Shown here piece by piece: positions 35,801 through 43,102 of a DNA stretch of 50,746 nt; position 1 is the stretch's first letter; each line of letters begins with the position of its first letter. The notes beneath the pieces are model-generated. The model did not search any database, had not been told where the DNA came from, and saw only the letters and a program-made list of their open reading frames with translations. Source of the DNA: CAZTYW01 sp964617695 (GTDB taxonomy: Bacteria; Chloroflexota; Dehalococcoidia; UBA2247; RBG-13-53-26); contig CAZTYW010000006.1 in NCBI GenBank assembly GCA_964617695.1, positions 1 to 50,746 of the forward strand. The letters run 5' to 3'. The translations under genes and the position numbers were made by a program.

Positions 35801-35985
35801 CTCGACAAGACGTGATGGATGCCTGGATTGCCGTTGACGGTGGGAGGTCCGTCATAGAGCGTAAACTGGGGACAGCCCCGGCGGAGCTCAGCGGTCTTGT
35901 CGACGACGCCGGTCTCTCTCCAGAAACGCAATATGCGCTCTTCTATCTCTGGGAACTTTACCTTGCTGCTTGCTGCCTGAAACAT
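32890..35985 (-). CDS. ileS: Isoleucyl-tRNA synthetase (eukaryote-like, type 2)
   Basis: A class I aminoacyl-tRNA synthetase of 1031 residues that charges tRNA-Ile. The HIGH motif appears as 'GWDTHGLPVE' and KMSKS as 'KMSKAKGNVVDP'. A CP1 editing domain with 'TWTTTPWTLPGNTAL'-like sequence lies between. The 'HGLP' form, the long C-terminal extension and the length place it with the eukaryote-like IleS2 type, whose members are often insensitive to mupirocin. 'CPRCGTSLSSHEV' and 'CWRC'/'CRKCGG' pairs suggest zinc sites. I looked for a T-box leader between 35986 and 36081 and did not find one. It is followed in frame-coupled fashion by a 61-residue membrane protein gene. Confidence 0.96.
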   Translation of the reverse strand: MFQAASSKVKFPEIEERILRFWRETGVVDKTAELRRGCPQFTLYDGPPTVNGNPGIHHVLSRVYKDVIPRYRTMKGFRVFRKAGWDTHGLPVELEVEKTLGFSNKAQIEEFGIAQFNARCRESVRFYLEAWEQLTERIGFWLDMGHPYVTFENDYIESLWWIVKELADKGLVYQSYRVTPHCPRCGTSLSSHEVALGYDETEDPSVYIKFELATPPGKVPSSLADAVPPPPTFLLAWTTTPWTLPGNTALAVAPEAEYALVEYDIGQGKERLILADALLRAALEGDYRVLKTIPGKQLVGCQYRPLFNPADYRVGAQRFEPSPTDSSKRDLVPAEAPDTYPVIAGDFVSMEDGTGIVHIAPAFGPDDFAAGQENGLLFVEEYVNLQGAIVGDYPFAGKFVKEADPLIVSDLESRGLLYRSGTISHTYPFCWRCETPLLYYAKPSWYIRTTARKDGLISGNNDINWYPEYIKHGRFGDWLENNVDWAFSRERFWGTPLPAWRCDQCPDQFQFMGSINELRNQPGLEGLVEPIDLHRPFVDQVTFRCRKCGGTMRRVTEVLDAWFDSGAMPVAQFHYPFENEQLFQTSFPADYISEAVDQTRGWFYTLHALSTLLFDRPCFKNVICLGHILDAKGEKMSKAKGNVVDPWTIVTSQGADALRWYMFTSTPAGNVKRFDPAQVTEVQRKFLSTLWNTYSFFVLYANIDRFDPSKATVPEYSSGLDVWITSELHQLILQVDEALDSYNPTDAGRRIEEFVERLSNWYVRRSRRRFWKSESDADKLGAYFTLYDCLVTLSKLIAPLIPFTAEEMYQNLVRSVHPDAEESVHLCPFPTADRTKIDETITADTQLAMKIASLGRAARSKASIKVRQPLARVVVKTRSRSETDGLERLASQLLDELNVKAMEFVSDESDLLDRPGYSCASDGEYVVAVPTDIPQELVEEGLAREVVHRLQTMRRNAGFDIGDRITTFYQADAPIAAAIVNQSQYIKEETLSNQIICEMGGADTHTETHRIHGYNVTLGVAKIVTAKPEKE

Positions 35986-36081
35986 GTATGTGCCGCCGTG
36001 CTTAATATCATAAGTCCCCCTCCTCGATCAGGAAAGGGACCTATCAATCAGACTACCCGACCACAAGTCTCTTCGTCAGAG

Positions 36082-36867
36082 TTACCTTCCCGGGAAGTCT
36101 GGCGTCCTTTTCTCCATGAAGGCCGTTATCCCCTCCTTGGAGTCCTCTGTTTGGAAGTGGGCCATTGAAGCCGACTTCTCAAGCTCGACGCCGCTATAAA
36201 GGTCAACCTGCATCCCGTAGTTTACCGAGTACTTGATGAATTTAGACGCCATGGGGCTTCGTGCCTTGAGCTTGTCTGCCATTTCCATGACCGTCTCCTC
36301 CAGCTTGTCAGCAGGCACTGCCTTGTTGACCAGGCCCCACTGCTCTGCCTCCTTGGCCGTGAGCCACTCGCCTGTAAACAGGAGTTCCTTTGCCTTTCTG
36401 AGTGGTATCAGGCGCGGCAGCCTCTGCGATCCGCCGCCGGTAGGCACAAGTCCGAAGGTGGCATGCTGGTCTCCTATCCTGGCATCTTCCGAAGCGTAGG
36501 CCAGGTCACATGCCTCCATTACTTCCAGGCCGCCCGCCAGGCACAGGCCGTTCACCATGGCGATCACCACCTTGGAAATGTGTTCGATCAGATAGTTGGT
36601 ATCGTGAAATAGCTGGCCATAGGCTACTATCTCTGCGGGCTTGCCAACCAGGGTACTTATGTGTTTCAGATCGGCACCGGTGCAGAAAGCCCGGCCCTTG
36701 CCTGTGATTATCACTACGCGTACCTCCGAGTCGTTGTCAAGTTCGCGGAGGGCGTGCTGCATCTGCCTGTGCGTGTCCGGGTGCAAGGCATTCAGCGCAT
36801 CGGGACGGTTAATGGTGATCCTGGCTACGCCATCTTTCTTCTCAACGATGATGTGGTCATATTCCAT
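36082..36867 (-). CDS. Enoyl-CoA hydratase/isomerase (crotonase) family protein
   Basis: A 261-residue crotonase-fold protein acting on an acyl-CoA thioester. The oxyanion-hole segments are present ('RAFCTGADL' and 'LAGGLE'). The first catalytic glutamate (E144 of mitochondrial hydratase) corresponds to E115, but the second (E164) is H135 in 'GDQHATFGLVPTGGGSQRLPRL'. A simple hydratase is therefore unlikely; isomerase, hydrolase, lyase or decarboxylase chemistry is possible. An AAGGAGG site precedes the ATG. It is a tandem paralogue of the gene 34 bases upstream and has the same length and substitution. Confidence 0.88.
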   Translation of the reverse strand: MEYDHIIVEKKDGVARITINRPDALNALHPDTHRQMQHALRELDNDSEVRVVIITGKGRAFCTGADLKHISTLVGKPAEIVAYGQLFHDTNYLIEHISKVVIAMVNGLCLAGGLEVMEACDLAYASEDARIGDQHATFGLVPTGGGSQRLPRLIPLRKAKELLFTGEWLTAKEAEQWGLVNKAVPADKLEETVMEMADKLKARSPMASKFIKYSVNYGMQVDLYSGVELEKSASMAHFQTEDSKEGITAFMEKRTPDFPGR

Positions 36868-36901
36868 CGGTTAGCCTCCTTGTGTCCGTTTCAGGCTAGC
36901 A

Positions 36902-37687
36902 CTATCTTCCCGGGAAGTTGGGCTTTCTCTTTTCCAGAAAAGCGCTGAAACCTTCTTGCCGGTCCTCGGTTGAGGCATGGAGTGCCAGGGCCCCCTTCTC
37001 CAGCAGTATGCCGGTGTGCAGGTCCACCTGCATGCCACGATTCACCAGAGATTTGATTGCTTTCGACGCCATCGGGCTGCGCTCCGCCAGCTTCCGTGCT
37101 ATTTCCATGGTGGCTTCCTCAAGCTTGTCGGCCGGAACCGCCCTGTTTATCAAACCCAGCGCCTCTGCCTCCCTGGCGCTTATGGCGTCACCCGTGAGCA
37201 GAAGCTCCATCGCCTTTCTGATGCCTATCAGCCGGGGTAGCCTCTGTGATCCGCCTCCGCCGGGTATCAGCCCGAAGTTGGCATGCTGATCGCCCAGGCG
37301 AGCATCCTCTGAGGCGATGACAATGTCGCACGATTCAAGCAATTCTATTCCTCCAGCGAGGGCTATGCCGTTTACAGACGCTATTACCGGCTTGCTCAGG
37401 TTTTCGATCATTGCGTATGTGTCGTAGAAGAGCTGGCCGAAGGCAGCCATCTCCTGCGGCCTGTCGTTGAGAGAAATGGCGTATTTCAGGTCTGCGCCAG
37501 CGCAGAAGGCCCTGCCAGCCCCGGTAATGATCACCACTCTTGCTTCCGGGTCGGCTTCGATGTTCTTGAGGGCGTCCTGCAACTCCAGGTGAGTCGCCTT
37601 GTCTATGGCGTTCAACTCCTTGGGGCGATTCAGGGTAATCTTGGCAATCCGGTCCCGCTTCTCAAGGATGATGCGCTCATACGCCAT
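36902..37687 (-). CDS. Enoyl-CoA hydratase/isomerase (crotonase) family protein, tandem paralogue
   Basis: This 261-residue crotonase is the first gene of the pair. It has the same active-site pattern as its partner: E115 in 'LAGGIELLESCD' and H135 in 'GDQHANFGLIPGGGGSQRLPRL' where a glutamate is expected. The start is the ATG at 37687, which has AGGAGG 7 bases upstream. The frame stays open for about 110 codons further, but that part lacks family similarity and contains the promoter. The pair could act on two related CoA esters or form a mixed hexamer. Confidence 0.88.
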   Translation of the reverse strand: MAYERIILEKRDRIAKITLNRPKELNAIDKATHLELQDALKNIEADPEARVVIITGAGRAFCAGADLKYAISLNDRPQEMAAFGQLFYDTYAMIENLSKPVIASVNGIALAGGIELLESCDIVIASEDARLGDQHANFGLIPGGGGSQRLPRLIGIRKAMELLLTGDAISAREAEALGLINRAVPADKLEEATMEIARKLAERSPMASKAIKSLVNRGMQVDLHTGILLEKGALALHASTEDRQEGFSAFLEKRKPNFPGR

Positions 37688-37764
37688 CAACGGTCCTCCT
37701 TCTGTGCGCCCGCTCGACCGCAAGGTGAGGAGCATCCCGGTTTGACTCAAGCAGGCTGGTGTAA

Positions 37765-37794
37765 ATTCTACGAGTTTGTAGCTATCGGTGTCAA
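37765..37794 (-). promoter_or_regulatory. Promoter of the crotonase pair
   Basis: On the minus strand TTGACA (37794-37789), 18 bases, TAGAAT (37770-37765). The leader is about 70 bases. Confidence 0.65.
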
Positions 37795-37955
37795 ATACGT
37801 ACAACCGTCCAACAGGTTGGCGATGCTGGTGCTCTGTGGGGAGGCGCTGGCATCCGGCCGCAGGCACGGCTGGCGGCGGGGGCACCGGTGTTGCCAGGGC
37901 GGTGGGTGCCTGTCCAAGGCGGAGGGCCATGATTTGCAGGGCCGCACCGGGTTTG

Positions 37956-37984
37956 TTTACGGTTCTTTTGCCGTATGCTAGAAT
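37956..37984 (+). promoter_or_regulatory. Promoter of the FAD oxidoreductase operon
   Basis: TTTACG (37956-37961), 17 bases, TAGAAT (37979-37984), with a TG one base before the -10 box (extended -10). The start codon used is the ATG at 38011. Confidence 0.6.
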
Positions 37985-38010
37985 CGAATCAGTACCTACG
38001 GGGGGTGGCA

Positions 38011-39483
38011 ATGGCAAAGGTGAAGGACAACTACGATGTCGTGGTGGTGGGAGGTGGCATAGGTGGGCTGACCTGTGGTGCCCTCCTGGCCAAGAACAAG
38101 CGGCGTGTTCTGGTGATTGAGCAAGGTGCCCGCCCGGGCGGCTGCTGCAGCTCTTTCGAGCTCCATGGTTATACCTTCGATCGAGGCCTGAGATATCTGA
38201 CGGGCTGCGAATACGGAGGCCCTATCTATGGGGTACTGGAAGAGCTGGAGATGAGACATGCAGTCGACTTCATCGAGATGAAGCCGTCGATCAGAGTCGT
38301 TGGCAACGGGTACGACTTCAGGCTGAATTCGGGGGAAGGCCTGGAAGACAAGCTGGTCGGGCTGTTTCCCATGGAGACTTCGGCTATCCGGCGATTCATG
38401 TCTGACTGCAGAGGGGTGGCCGCTGACATGCAGGACGTGTTCAGGCGGTGTCCCGACTTGATGAGTATCTGGCGCAAGATAGCTCTCGCGGTTGCCTCTC
38501 TTCTTGGCCGTAGCGGCATGGCCCGATATGGGAAGAGGTCGTGGCGTCAGGTGGTCGAGGGCTTCTTCAAGGACCCGAAGCTCGTGGCAATCACTCTCTC
38601 AGTTTTCCCGTACCTCGACACAGGCGTGATGGCCACCTTGCCGATGATGCTCCTGGGCAGCAAGGAAGACTTCTATTACCCCAAAGGCGGGGCCCAGGCC
38701 CTGGCTGGCGTCCTGGCGGACGGTCTGAGGAGGTATGGAGGTCAGCTTGTTCTGAAGACGCTGGTTGACAGGATTCTGGTAGAAGACGGTAGAGCTGTCG
38801 GCATCGCACTGAGCAATGGGAGACGGGTCAAGGCGGGCAGCGTGGTCTCCGGTGTAGATGCCAGACACACATTCCTGAAGCTGGTAGGAGGGGAGCACCT
38901 GGGGTCGAAGTTCGCCAGGAAGCTGAACGAGGCCCGTCTGTCCGACTCTGCCTTCGTCATATCCCTGGGAGTTAGTATGAATCTTAAGGCTATTGGCTTT
39001 GACGGGGCGAACATAATCTACAATCCGAGCGATGACGTGGATGAACTCTTCAGTAGTGACCCGTCAAAATGCACAGTCAGCATCAACATGCATTCAAATA
39101 TCGAGCCCTGGCAGGTTCCAGATAGCAATACAGCAGTCCAGCTAACGGTCATGTTGCCTTACGATGCCGCAGACGATTGGGGGGTGGAAGGGGATGGCAT
39201 AGCTGACAAGGTGATTGAGTCAGCGGGGAGGGTTATCCCCGGACTCGAGGGCCATATTGCCGGGCGCCACATTATCAGCCCGCGGACGTGGGAGGAGTCC
39301 ACACTCAACAGTCGCGGAGCGAGTTCAGGCTGGTATCCTGCGCCCAAGAGCAGGACGAGGAGTCAGAAGACCCCTATCAAGAACCTGTACCAGGCTGGTC
39401 ACTGGACTTTCCTGGGTGGCGGACTGCCTGCTGTAGTCGCGTCGGGGAGGAATGCTGCCCGGCTGGTGTTGAGTGGCAAATGA
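38011..39483 (+). CDS. FAD-dependent oxidoreductase of the phytoene desaturase/retinol saturase type
   Basis: A 490-residue flavoprotein. The N-terminal dinucleotide-binding motif is 'DVVVVGGGIGGLTCGALLAKNKRRVLVIEQGARPGGCCSSF', and the C-terminal FAD signature is 'NLYQAGHWTFLGGGLPAVVASGRNAARLVL'. The group includes CrtI-type desaturases, carotenoid isomerases and retinol saturases, acting on polyisoprenoids. No other carotenoid genes are near, so the substrate is open. The start is the ATG at 38011, which has GGGGGGTGG just upstream; an earlier ATG at 37975 lies inside the -10 region. It leads an operon with two FmdB-type proteins, thiD2E and a translin homologue. Confidence 0.88.
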   Translation: MAKVKDNYDVVVVGGGIGGLTCGALLAKNKRRVLVIEQGARPGGCCSSFELHGYTFDRGLRYLTGCEYGGPIYGVLEELEMRHAVDFIEMKPSIRVVGNGYDFRLNSGEGLEDKLVGLFPMETSAIRRFMSDCRGVAADMQDVFRRCPDLMSIWRKIALAVASLLGRSGMARYGKRSWRQVVEGFFKDPKLVAITLSVFPYLDTGVMATLPMMLLGSKEDFYYPKGGAQALAGVLADGLRRYGGQLVLKTLVDRILVEDGRAVGIALSNGRRVKAGSVVSGVDARHTFLKLVGGEHLGSKFARKLNEARLSDSAFVISLGVSMNLKAIGFDGANIIYNPSDDVDELFSSDPSKCTVSINMHSNIEPWQVPDSNTAVQLTVMLPYDAADDWGVEGDGIADKVIESAGRVIPGLEGHIAGRHIISPRTWEESTLNSRGASSGWYPAPKSRTRSQKTPIKNLYQAGHWTFLGGGLPAVVASGRNAARLVLSGK

Positions 39484-39507
39484 GGACTTTGGCAGAGGTG
39501 ATGGCAC

Positions 39508-39897
39508 ATGCCCGTTTATGAGTACAGGTGCAACAATTGTCGGCGCAAAGTAGCCGTATTCGTGAGGGGTTTCTCGGAGGCCCCGGAGACGGTTTGCGAT
39601 AAATGCGGCAGCACGGAGTTGACCCGCGTTTTCTCCACCTTTGCCCGGCTGAGGACAGACCAGGATGTCTACGAAGACATCTTGTCTGATACGCAGTTGG
39701 TCAATCGGATGATGGCGAACGACCCCAGTGCCCTGGTTGAGTGGTCGCGAAGGATGGAGGGATCGGACCTTGAGAAAGACTCCGAATACGGAGAGGCAAT
39801 AGAAAGGCTGCAGAAGGGCGAGGGGCTGGAAAGCATAGCGGGTGATATGCAGAACGATGCGCTTGGCTCCTCGGCCGGCCCCGATGGTGAAGAGTGA
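39508..39897 (+). CDS. FmdB-family zinc-ribbon protein
   Basis: A 129-residue protein with the N-terminal FmdB zinc ribbon ('MPVYEYRCNNCRRK' ... 'VCDKCGSTELTRVFS') and an acidic helical C-terminal part. The family is named after a putative regulator of formamidase; most members have no known function. It lies 24 bases after the oxidoreductase and 6 bases before a paralogue. Confidence 0.85.
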   Translation: MPVYEYRCNNCRRKVAVFVRGFSEAPETVCDKCGSTELTRVFSTFARLRTDQDVYEDILSDTQLVNRMMANDPSALVEWSRRMEGSDLEKDSEYGEAIERLQKGEGLESIAGDMQNDALGSSAGPDGEE

Positions 39898-39903
39898 TTT
39901 GCC

Positions 39904-40266
39904 ATGCCCGTTTATGAGTTTTGTTGCAGCGCCTGCCACAGAAAGGCGAGTTTCTTTCTGAGGAAGATCGGTGAGCCGCTCGCTCCTGTTTGCCCCGCGT
40001 GCGGCAGTCACGACCTGATTCGTCTCCTTTCCGGCTTCGCCTACCACAGGTCGCTGAGCGCCATTCATGAAGAGTCGGGCTCGCCTGATGCTGCTGGCCC
40101 CGACTACTACAGGGACCCGCGCAATATTGGCCGCTGGACGGAGAAGAGGTTCAAGGAGATGGGAATGGAGGTCCCCTCACAGATCGAGGAGATGATCCAG
40201 TCTGCCCGTGAGGGCGAGCTGCCGGAGCCAGTGAAGGACCTTCAGCCCGGGTTGACTGAGGTCTAG
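39904..40266 (+). CDS. FmdB-family zinc-ribbon protein, second copy
   Basis: A 120-residue paralogue of the gene before it with the same start 'MPVYEFCCSACHRK' and 'VCPACGSHDLIRLLS', but an unrelated C-terminal tail ending in helices ('KRFKEMGMEVPSQIEEMIQSAREG'). Conservation of the ribbon with divergence of the tail suggests different partners. Its TAG shares one base with the GTG of the ThiD2-ThiE gene. Confidence 0.82.
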   Translation: MPVYEFCCSACHRKASFFLRKIGEPLAPVCPACGSHDLIRLLSGFAYHRSLSAIHEESGSPDAAGPDYYRDPRNIGRWTEKRFKEMGMEVPSQIEEMIQSAREGELPEPVKDLQPGLTEV

Positions 40267-41336
40267 TGCTGCGTCTGATTGATGCCAACCTCGATCGTGT
40301 GGGGGAAGGGCTGAGGGTTCTGGAAGAAACGGCCCGGTTCCTTCTTGACGATGCCGAACTCTGCCACCAACTGAAGTCCCTGCGACACCGGCTGGCCAGG
40401 AGTATCCCTGTTCCCGAACACCGGTTGGTGGCCGCCCGCAGGGTAAGGGAGGACGTGGGAGCCTTTGCTGGAGGTCGCGGTGCTGCAAAGCACGAAGACT
40501 TGCAGACTCTGGTCAAGGCCAATGCCAGAAGGGCCCAGGAGTCGCTGAGAGTCCTTGAAGAGTTTGCCAGACTGGCCAACTCCCCGCTGGCAAAGCCAGG
40601 AGAATATGAACGTTCGCGCTATGACTTGTATGACCTGGAGCAGAAGCTGATATCAAGATTGCTCAGGCGGGAACTGGCAGGCCGCCTGGCGGGAGTGTAT
40701 CTCATTCTGGACACGATGAGCGTCGGTGGCCGTGATGTGGTGGACGTGGCCGTTCAGGCGATTCGAGGTGGAGTGAAAGTGATACAGTTGCGCCATAAGC
40801 GACATGGCAAGGCCGAACAGCTTGGGATAGCCCACCGAGTCCGCCAGCTTTGTGCCCAGAAACAGGTCTTGTTTATCGTCAACGATTATCTGGACATAGC
40901 TCTGGCTGCCAGAGCTGACGGGCTTCATCTCGGTCAGGGTGATCTGCCGGTAGCGGAGGCGCGCAGGGTGCTGCCGCTGAACATGCTTGTTGGCTGTTCC
41001 ACGACCACTGTGGCCCAGGCAAAGCGGGCTCAGTCGAGCGGGGCTGATTACATTGCGGTGGGTTCAATCTATCCTACCTCGTCGAAAGAGAGATACAGAC
41101 TCGTCGGGCTGGAGGCGCTGCGGCGGATCAGGCAAAGGGTATCATTGCCTCTGGTTGCGGTTGGCGGCATCAAGGCCGATAACGCAGGAGCGGTGATTGA
41201 GGCAGGTGCCAACGGCGTGGCCGTGATCAGCGCTGTCTTGGGGGCCGAGGACGTAGAGGGAGCGGCCCGAGACCTTGTGAATAGTGTAGCGAAATACTCA
41301 TCAGGGGAGACGGAACATGGACAAAGCAACTTCTAA
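40266..41336 (+). CDS. thiE: ThiD2-ThiE fusion: HMP-phosphate kinase-type domain and thiamine-phosphate synthase
   Basis: The C-terminal part (about 140-345) is ThiE, which joins HMP diphosphate and thiazole phosphate to make thiamine phosphate: 'VIQLRHKRHGKAEQ', 'FIVNDYLDIALAARADGLHLGQGDLP', 'DYIAVGSIYPTSSKE', 'VAVGGIKADNAGAVIEAGANGVAVISA'. In the phosphate loop 'GCSTTTVAQA' has Thr where a His is usual. The N-terminal 130 or so residues ('RLIDANLDRVGEGLRVLEETARFLL') match the ThiD2 domain, reported to phosphorylate HMP phosphate in some bacteria. The fusion would therefore do two consecutive steps. GTG at 40266 overlaps the upstream stop by one base. Confidence 0.9.
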   Translation: MLRLIDANLDRVGEGLRVLEETARFLLDDAELCHQLKSLRHRLARSIPVPEHRLVAARRVREDVGAFAGGRGAAKHEDLQTLVKANARRAQESLRVLEEFARLANSPLAKPGEYERSRYDLYDLEQKLISRLLRRELAGRLAGVYLILDTMSVGGRDVVDVAVQAIRGGVKVIQLRHKRHGKAEQLGIAHRVRQLCAQKQVLFIVNDYLDIALAARADGLHLGQGDLPVAEARRVLPLNMLVGCSTTTVAQAKRAQSSGADYIAVGSIYPTSSKERYRLVGLEALRRIRQRVSLPLVAVGGIKADNAGAVIEAGANGVAVISAVLGAEDVEGAARDLVNSVAKYSSGETEHGQSNF

Positions 41337-41946
41337 CCTGGAGGCAATTGGCGACACGATCCGTTCGAATCTTGCTGCCAAGGACGCAGCACGGGAGAAG
41401 GCTTTGAGGGCCTGTCGGGAGGCGATTCGGCACAGTGCAAACGGCATTCGTGCTGTCCATCGCGGCGAGTTTGATCGGGCCCGGTCACATCTCGACTCGG
41501 CCAACGGGCTTCTTCGGGAGGGACGTGGAGCGCTGGCCGAGTACGCCGAGCTCCGCCATACCGGCTTTGTCCATGATGCCGAGAAGGAATACGCTGAGGG
41601 CAGCATTACTCTGGCGTTGGCTTTGAACGACGAGCTGCCTGATCCTGACGCGCTCGGCGTAAGCTACCCCGCCTATCTACACGGACTGGCTGAGGCCGCG
41701 GGAGAGATGCGCCGCTACATGCTGGATACTATAAGGGATGGTGATCTCTCTCGGTGTGAACAGGTGCTGGCTGTTATGGATGACATATACGGCATCCTGG
41801 TAACTATGGATTTTCCCGATGCCTTGACCTATGGGCTGAGGAGGGCTACTGACGTCGTCAGGGGCGTTTTGGAAAAGACCCGCGGCGACCTGACAATGAT
41901 CATCAGACAGAGGGACCTGGAGCGCAAAATAGACCGTCTTGGATAG
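41317..41946 (+). CDS. Translin/TRAX-family protein
   Basis: An all-helical 209-residue protein resembling the translin/TRAX family, known from eukaryotes (C3PO RNase) and archaea. The block 'HTGFVHDAEKEYAEGSITLALALNDELPDPDALGVSYPAYLHGLAEAAGEMRR' matches the family's core. The two catalytic glutamates of TRAX correspond to E91 and E94 (ExxE). The following acidic position before 'GE' is E126 where TRAX has Asp. This suggests retained RNase activity, an inference. It overlaps the thiD2E gene by 20 bases and ends the operon. Confidence 0.78.
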   Translation: MDKATSNLEAIGDTIRSNLAAKDAAREKALRACREAIRHSANGIRAVHRGEFDRARSHLDSANGLLREGRGALAEYAELRHTGFVHDAEKEYAEGSITLALALNDELPDPDALGVSYPAYLHGLAEAAGEMRRYMLDTIRDGDLSRCEQVLAVMDDIYGILVTMDFPDALTYGLRRATDVVRGVLEKTRGDLTMIIRQRDLERKIDRLG

Positions 41947-42004
41947 ACCTGGCCTGGTTTGCCTGTCAGGGATGGCCGTCAACAGAGGTGCCAAAGCGAG
42001 CGGG

Positions 42005-42033
42005 TTGATTTGACAGTTGGCATTCGATATACT
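42005..42033 (+). promoter_or_regulatory. Promoter of the response regulator gene
   Basis: TTGATT (42005-42010), 17 bases, TATACT (42028-42033). A TTGACA at 42010-42015 is only 12 bases away from the -10 box and is not the likely -35. Confidence 0.6.
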
Positions 42034-42126
42034 GCAAAGCATTAAGTTCGTTCGAGGTTATCCAATGTGTACCTTCGAGGTCTATCTGCGGATTGGCGGT
42101 AGCATAGTCTCGGGGGGAGAGGTGTT

Positions 42127-42825
42127 ATGGAGAAACCACGCATTCTCGTGGTAGATGATGATGCAGGACTGCAGAAGCTGGCCCGCGTCAATCTGGAGGC
42201 GAGGGGCTATCAGGTGTTCACTGCCTCGGACGGTGAGTCCGCACTTCGTACCTTCCACGACGAGAATCCGGCGCTGGTTATTCTTGATGTGATGATGCCG
42301 GGAGTGGATGGGTTTGAGGCCTGCCGGCGTATTCGGGCGACTTCCGATGTGCCCATTATTATGCTTACTGCCAGGGATCGGGAGGAGGATGTCGTTCAGG
42401 GGCTCGCCTGCGGGGCCGACGACTACGTTACCAAGCCTTTCAGCGTTGATGTCCTGCTGGCCAGGGTTCGGGCAGTGTTGCGGCGTACCAAGTTCCCTGA
42501 AGAGATGCCACAGACCTCGTTCTGTTGCGGTGACCTGGTCATAGACTTCGGGGAACACCGCGTTACGGTGGCTGGCGAAGACGTAGGGCTGAGCGCCACC
42601 GAATACAAGCTTCTCTCCCTTCTGGCCCGCAACGCTGGTAGGGTGCTTACCCAGGACCAGTTGCTGGAGTGGATCTGGGGGTGGGAGTATCGCGGGGAAC
42701 GTCATATACTGCAGGTTGCGGTAGCCCGTCTGCGGCAAAAGATAGGGGACGATCCCCACAACCCAAGGTATATAGTCACCAGAGTTGGCATCGGCTACAC
42801 CTTCCGCAAGCCCGACGAGGGCTGA
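42127..42825 (+). CDS. OmpR/PhoB-family response regulator, orphan
   Basis: A 232-residue two-domain regulator. The receiver domain has acidic pocket D10-D12, phosphoacceptor D54 in 'VILDVMMPG', T81 and K103 in 'YVTKPFS'. The C-terminal winged helix ('LSATEYKLLSLLARNAGRVLTQDQLLEWIWGWEYRGERHILQVAVARLRQKIGDD...GIGYTF') binds DNA. No histidine kinase gene is adjacent on either side, so the partner is elsewhere. It has its own promoter and appears monocistronic. Confidence 0.95.
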   Translation: MEKPRILVVDDDAGLQKLARVNLEARGYQVFTASDGESALRTFHDENPALVILDVMMPGVDGFEACRRIRATSDVPIIMLTARDREEDVVQGLACGADDYVTKPFSVDVLLARVRAVLRRTKFPEEMPQTSFCCGDLVIDFGEHRVTVAGEDVGLSATEYKLLSLLARNAGRVLTQDQLLEWIWGWEYRGERHILQVAVARLRQKIGDDPHNPRYIVTRVGIGYTFRKPDEG

Positions 42826-43102
42826 CGGACCTCCGTTCACTTCCTGGCATATCGCTTCATTCAATCCTCGTCAGTGCCGACGTGATGCGGCCGGTTTCCA
42901 TGGCACGGCGCTGCCAGGGCCTGCTGCCACGCAGCGACGGTCTGCCTGTGGATGGCCACAACCTCCCATCAACAGCACTCTCGGCGCAGGACGGCGAGGT
43001 TCTTGTGACATTGCGCCCTCAGTCTGAGACAGAAGTGAGACGAACACCCTGTGGTGTGAGGGGCTCAGGTGAGCTTGCCGTGCGATACTGGACACACGAT
43101 AG

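Larger units (their letters stand above)
37688..38010. other. Divergent regulatory region, 323 bases
   Basis: It holds the crotonase promoter (minus) and the oxidoreductase promoter (plus). I see no TPP riboswitch, although a thiamine gene lies in the downstream operon, and no convincing coding sequence. Confidence 0.6.

Noticed and set aside
35986..36081. T-box leader upstream of ileS
   Set aside because: I looked for a specifier loop and the TGGNACC-like T-box sequence and found neither in the short interval.
37688..38010. TPP riboswitch for the thiamine gene operon
   Set aside because: The conserved CTGAGA and related thi-box elements are not seen.
42010..42033. TTGACA with TATACT before the response regulator
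   Set aside because: Spacing is only 12 bases; the TTGATT five bases upstream gives the proper 17.
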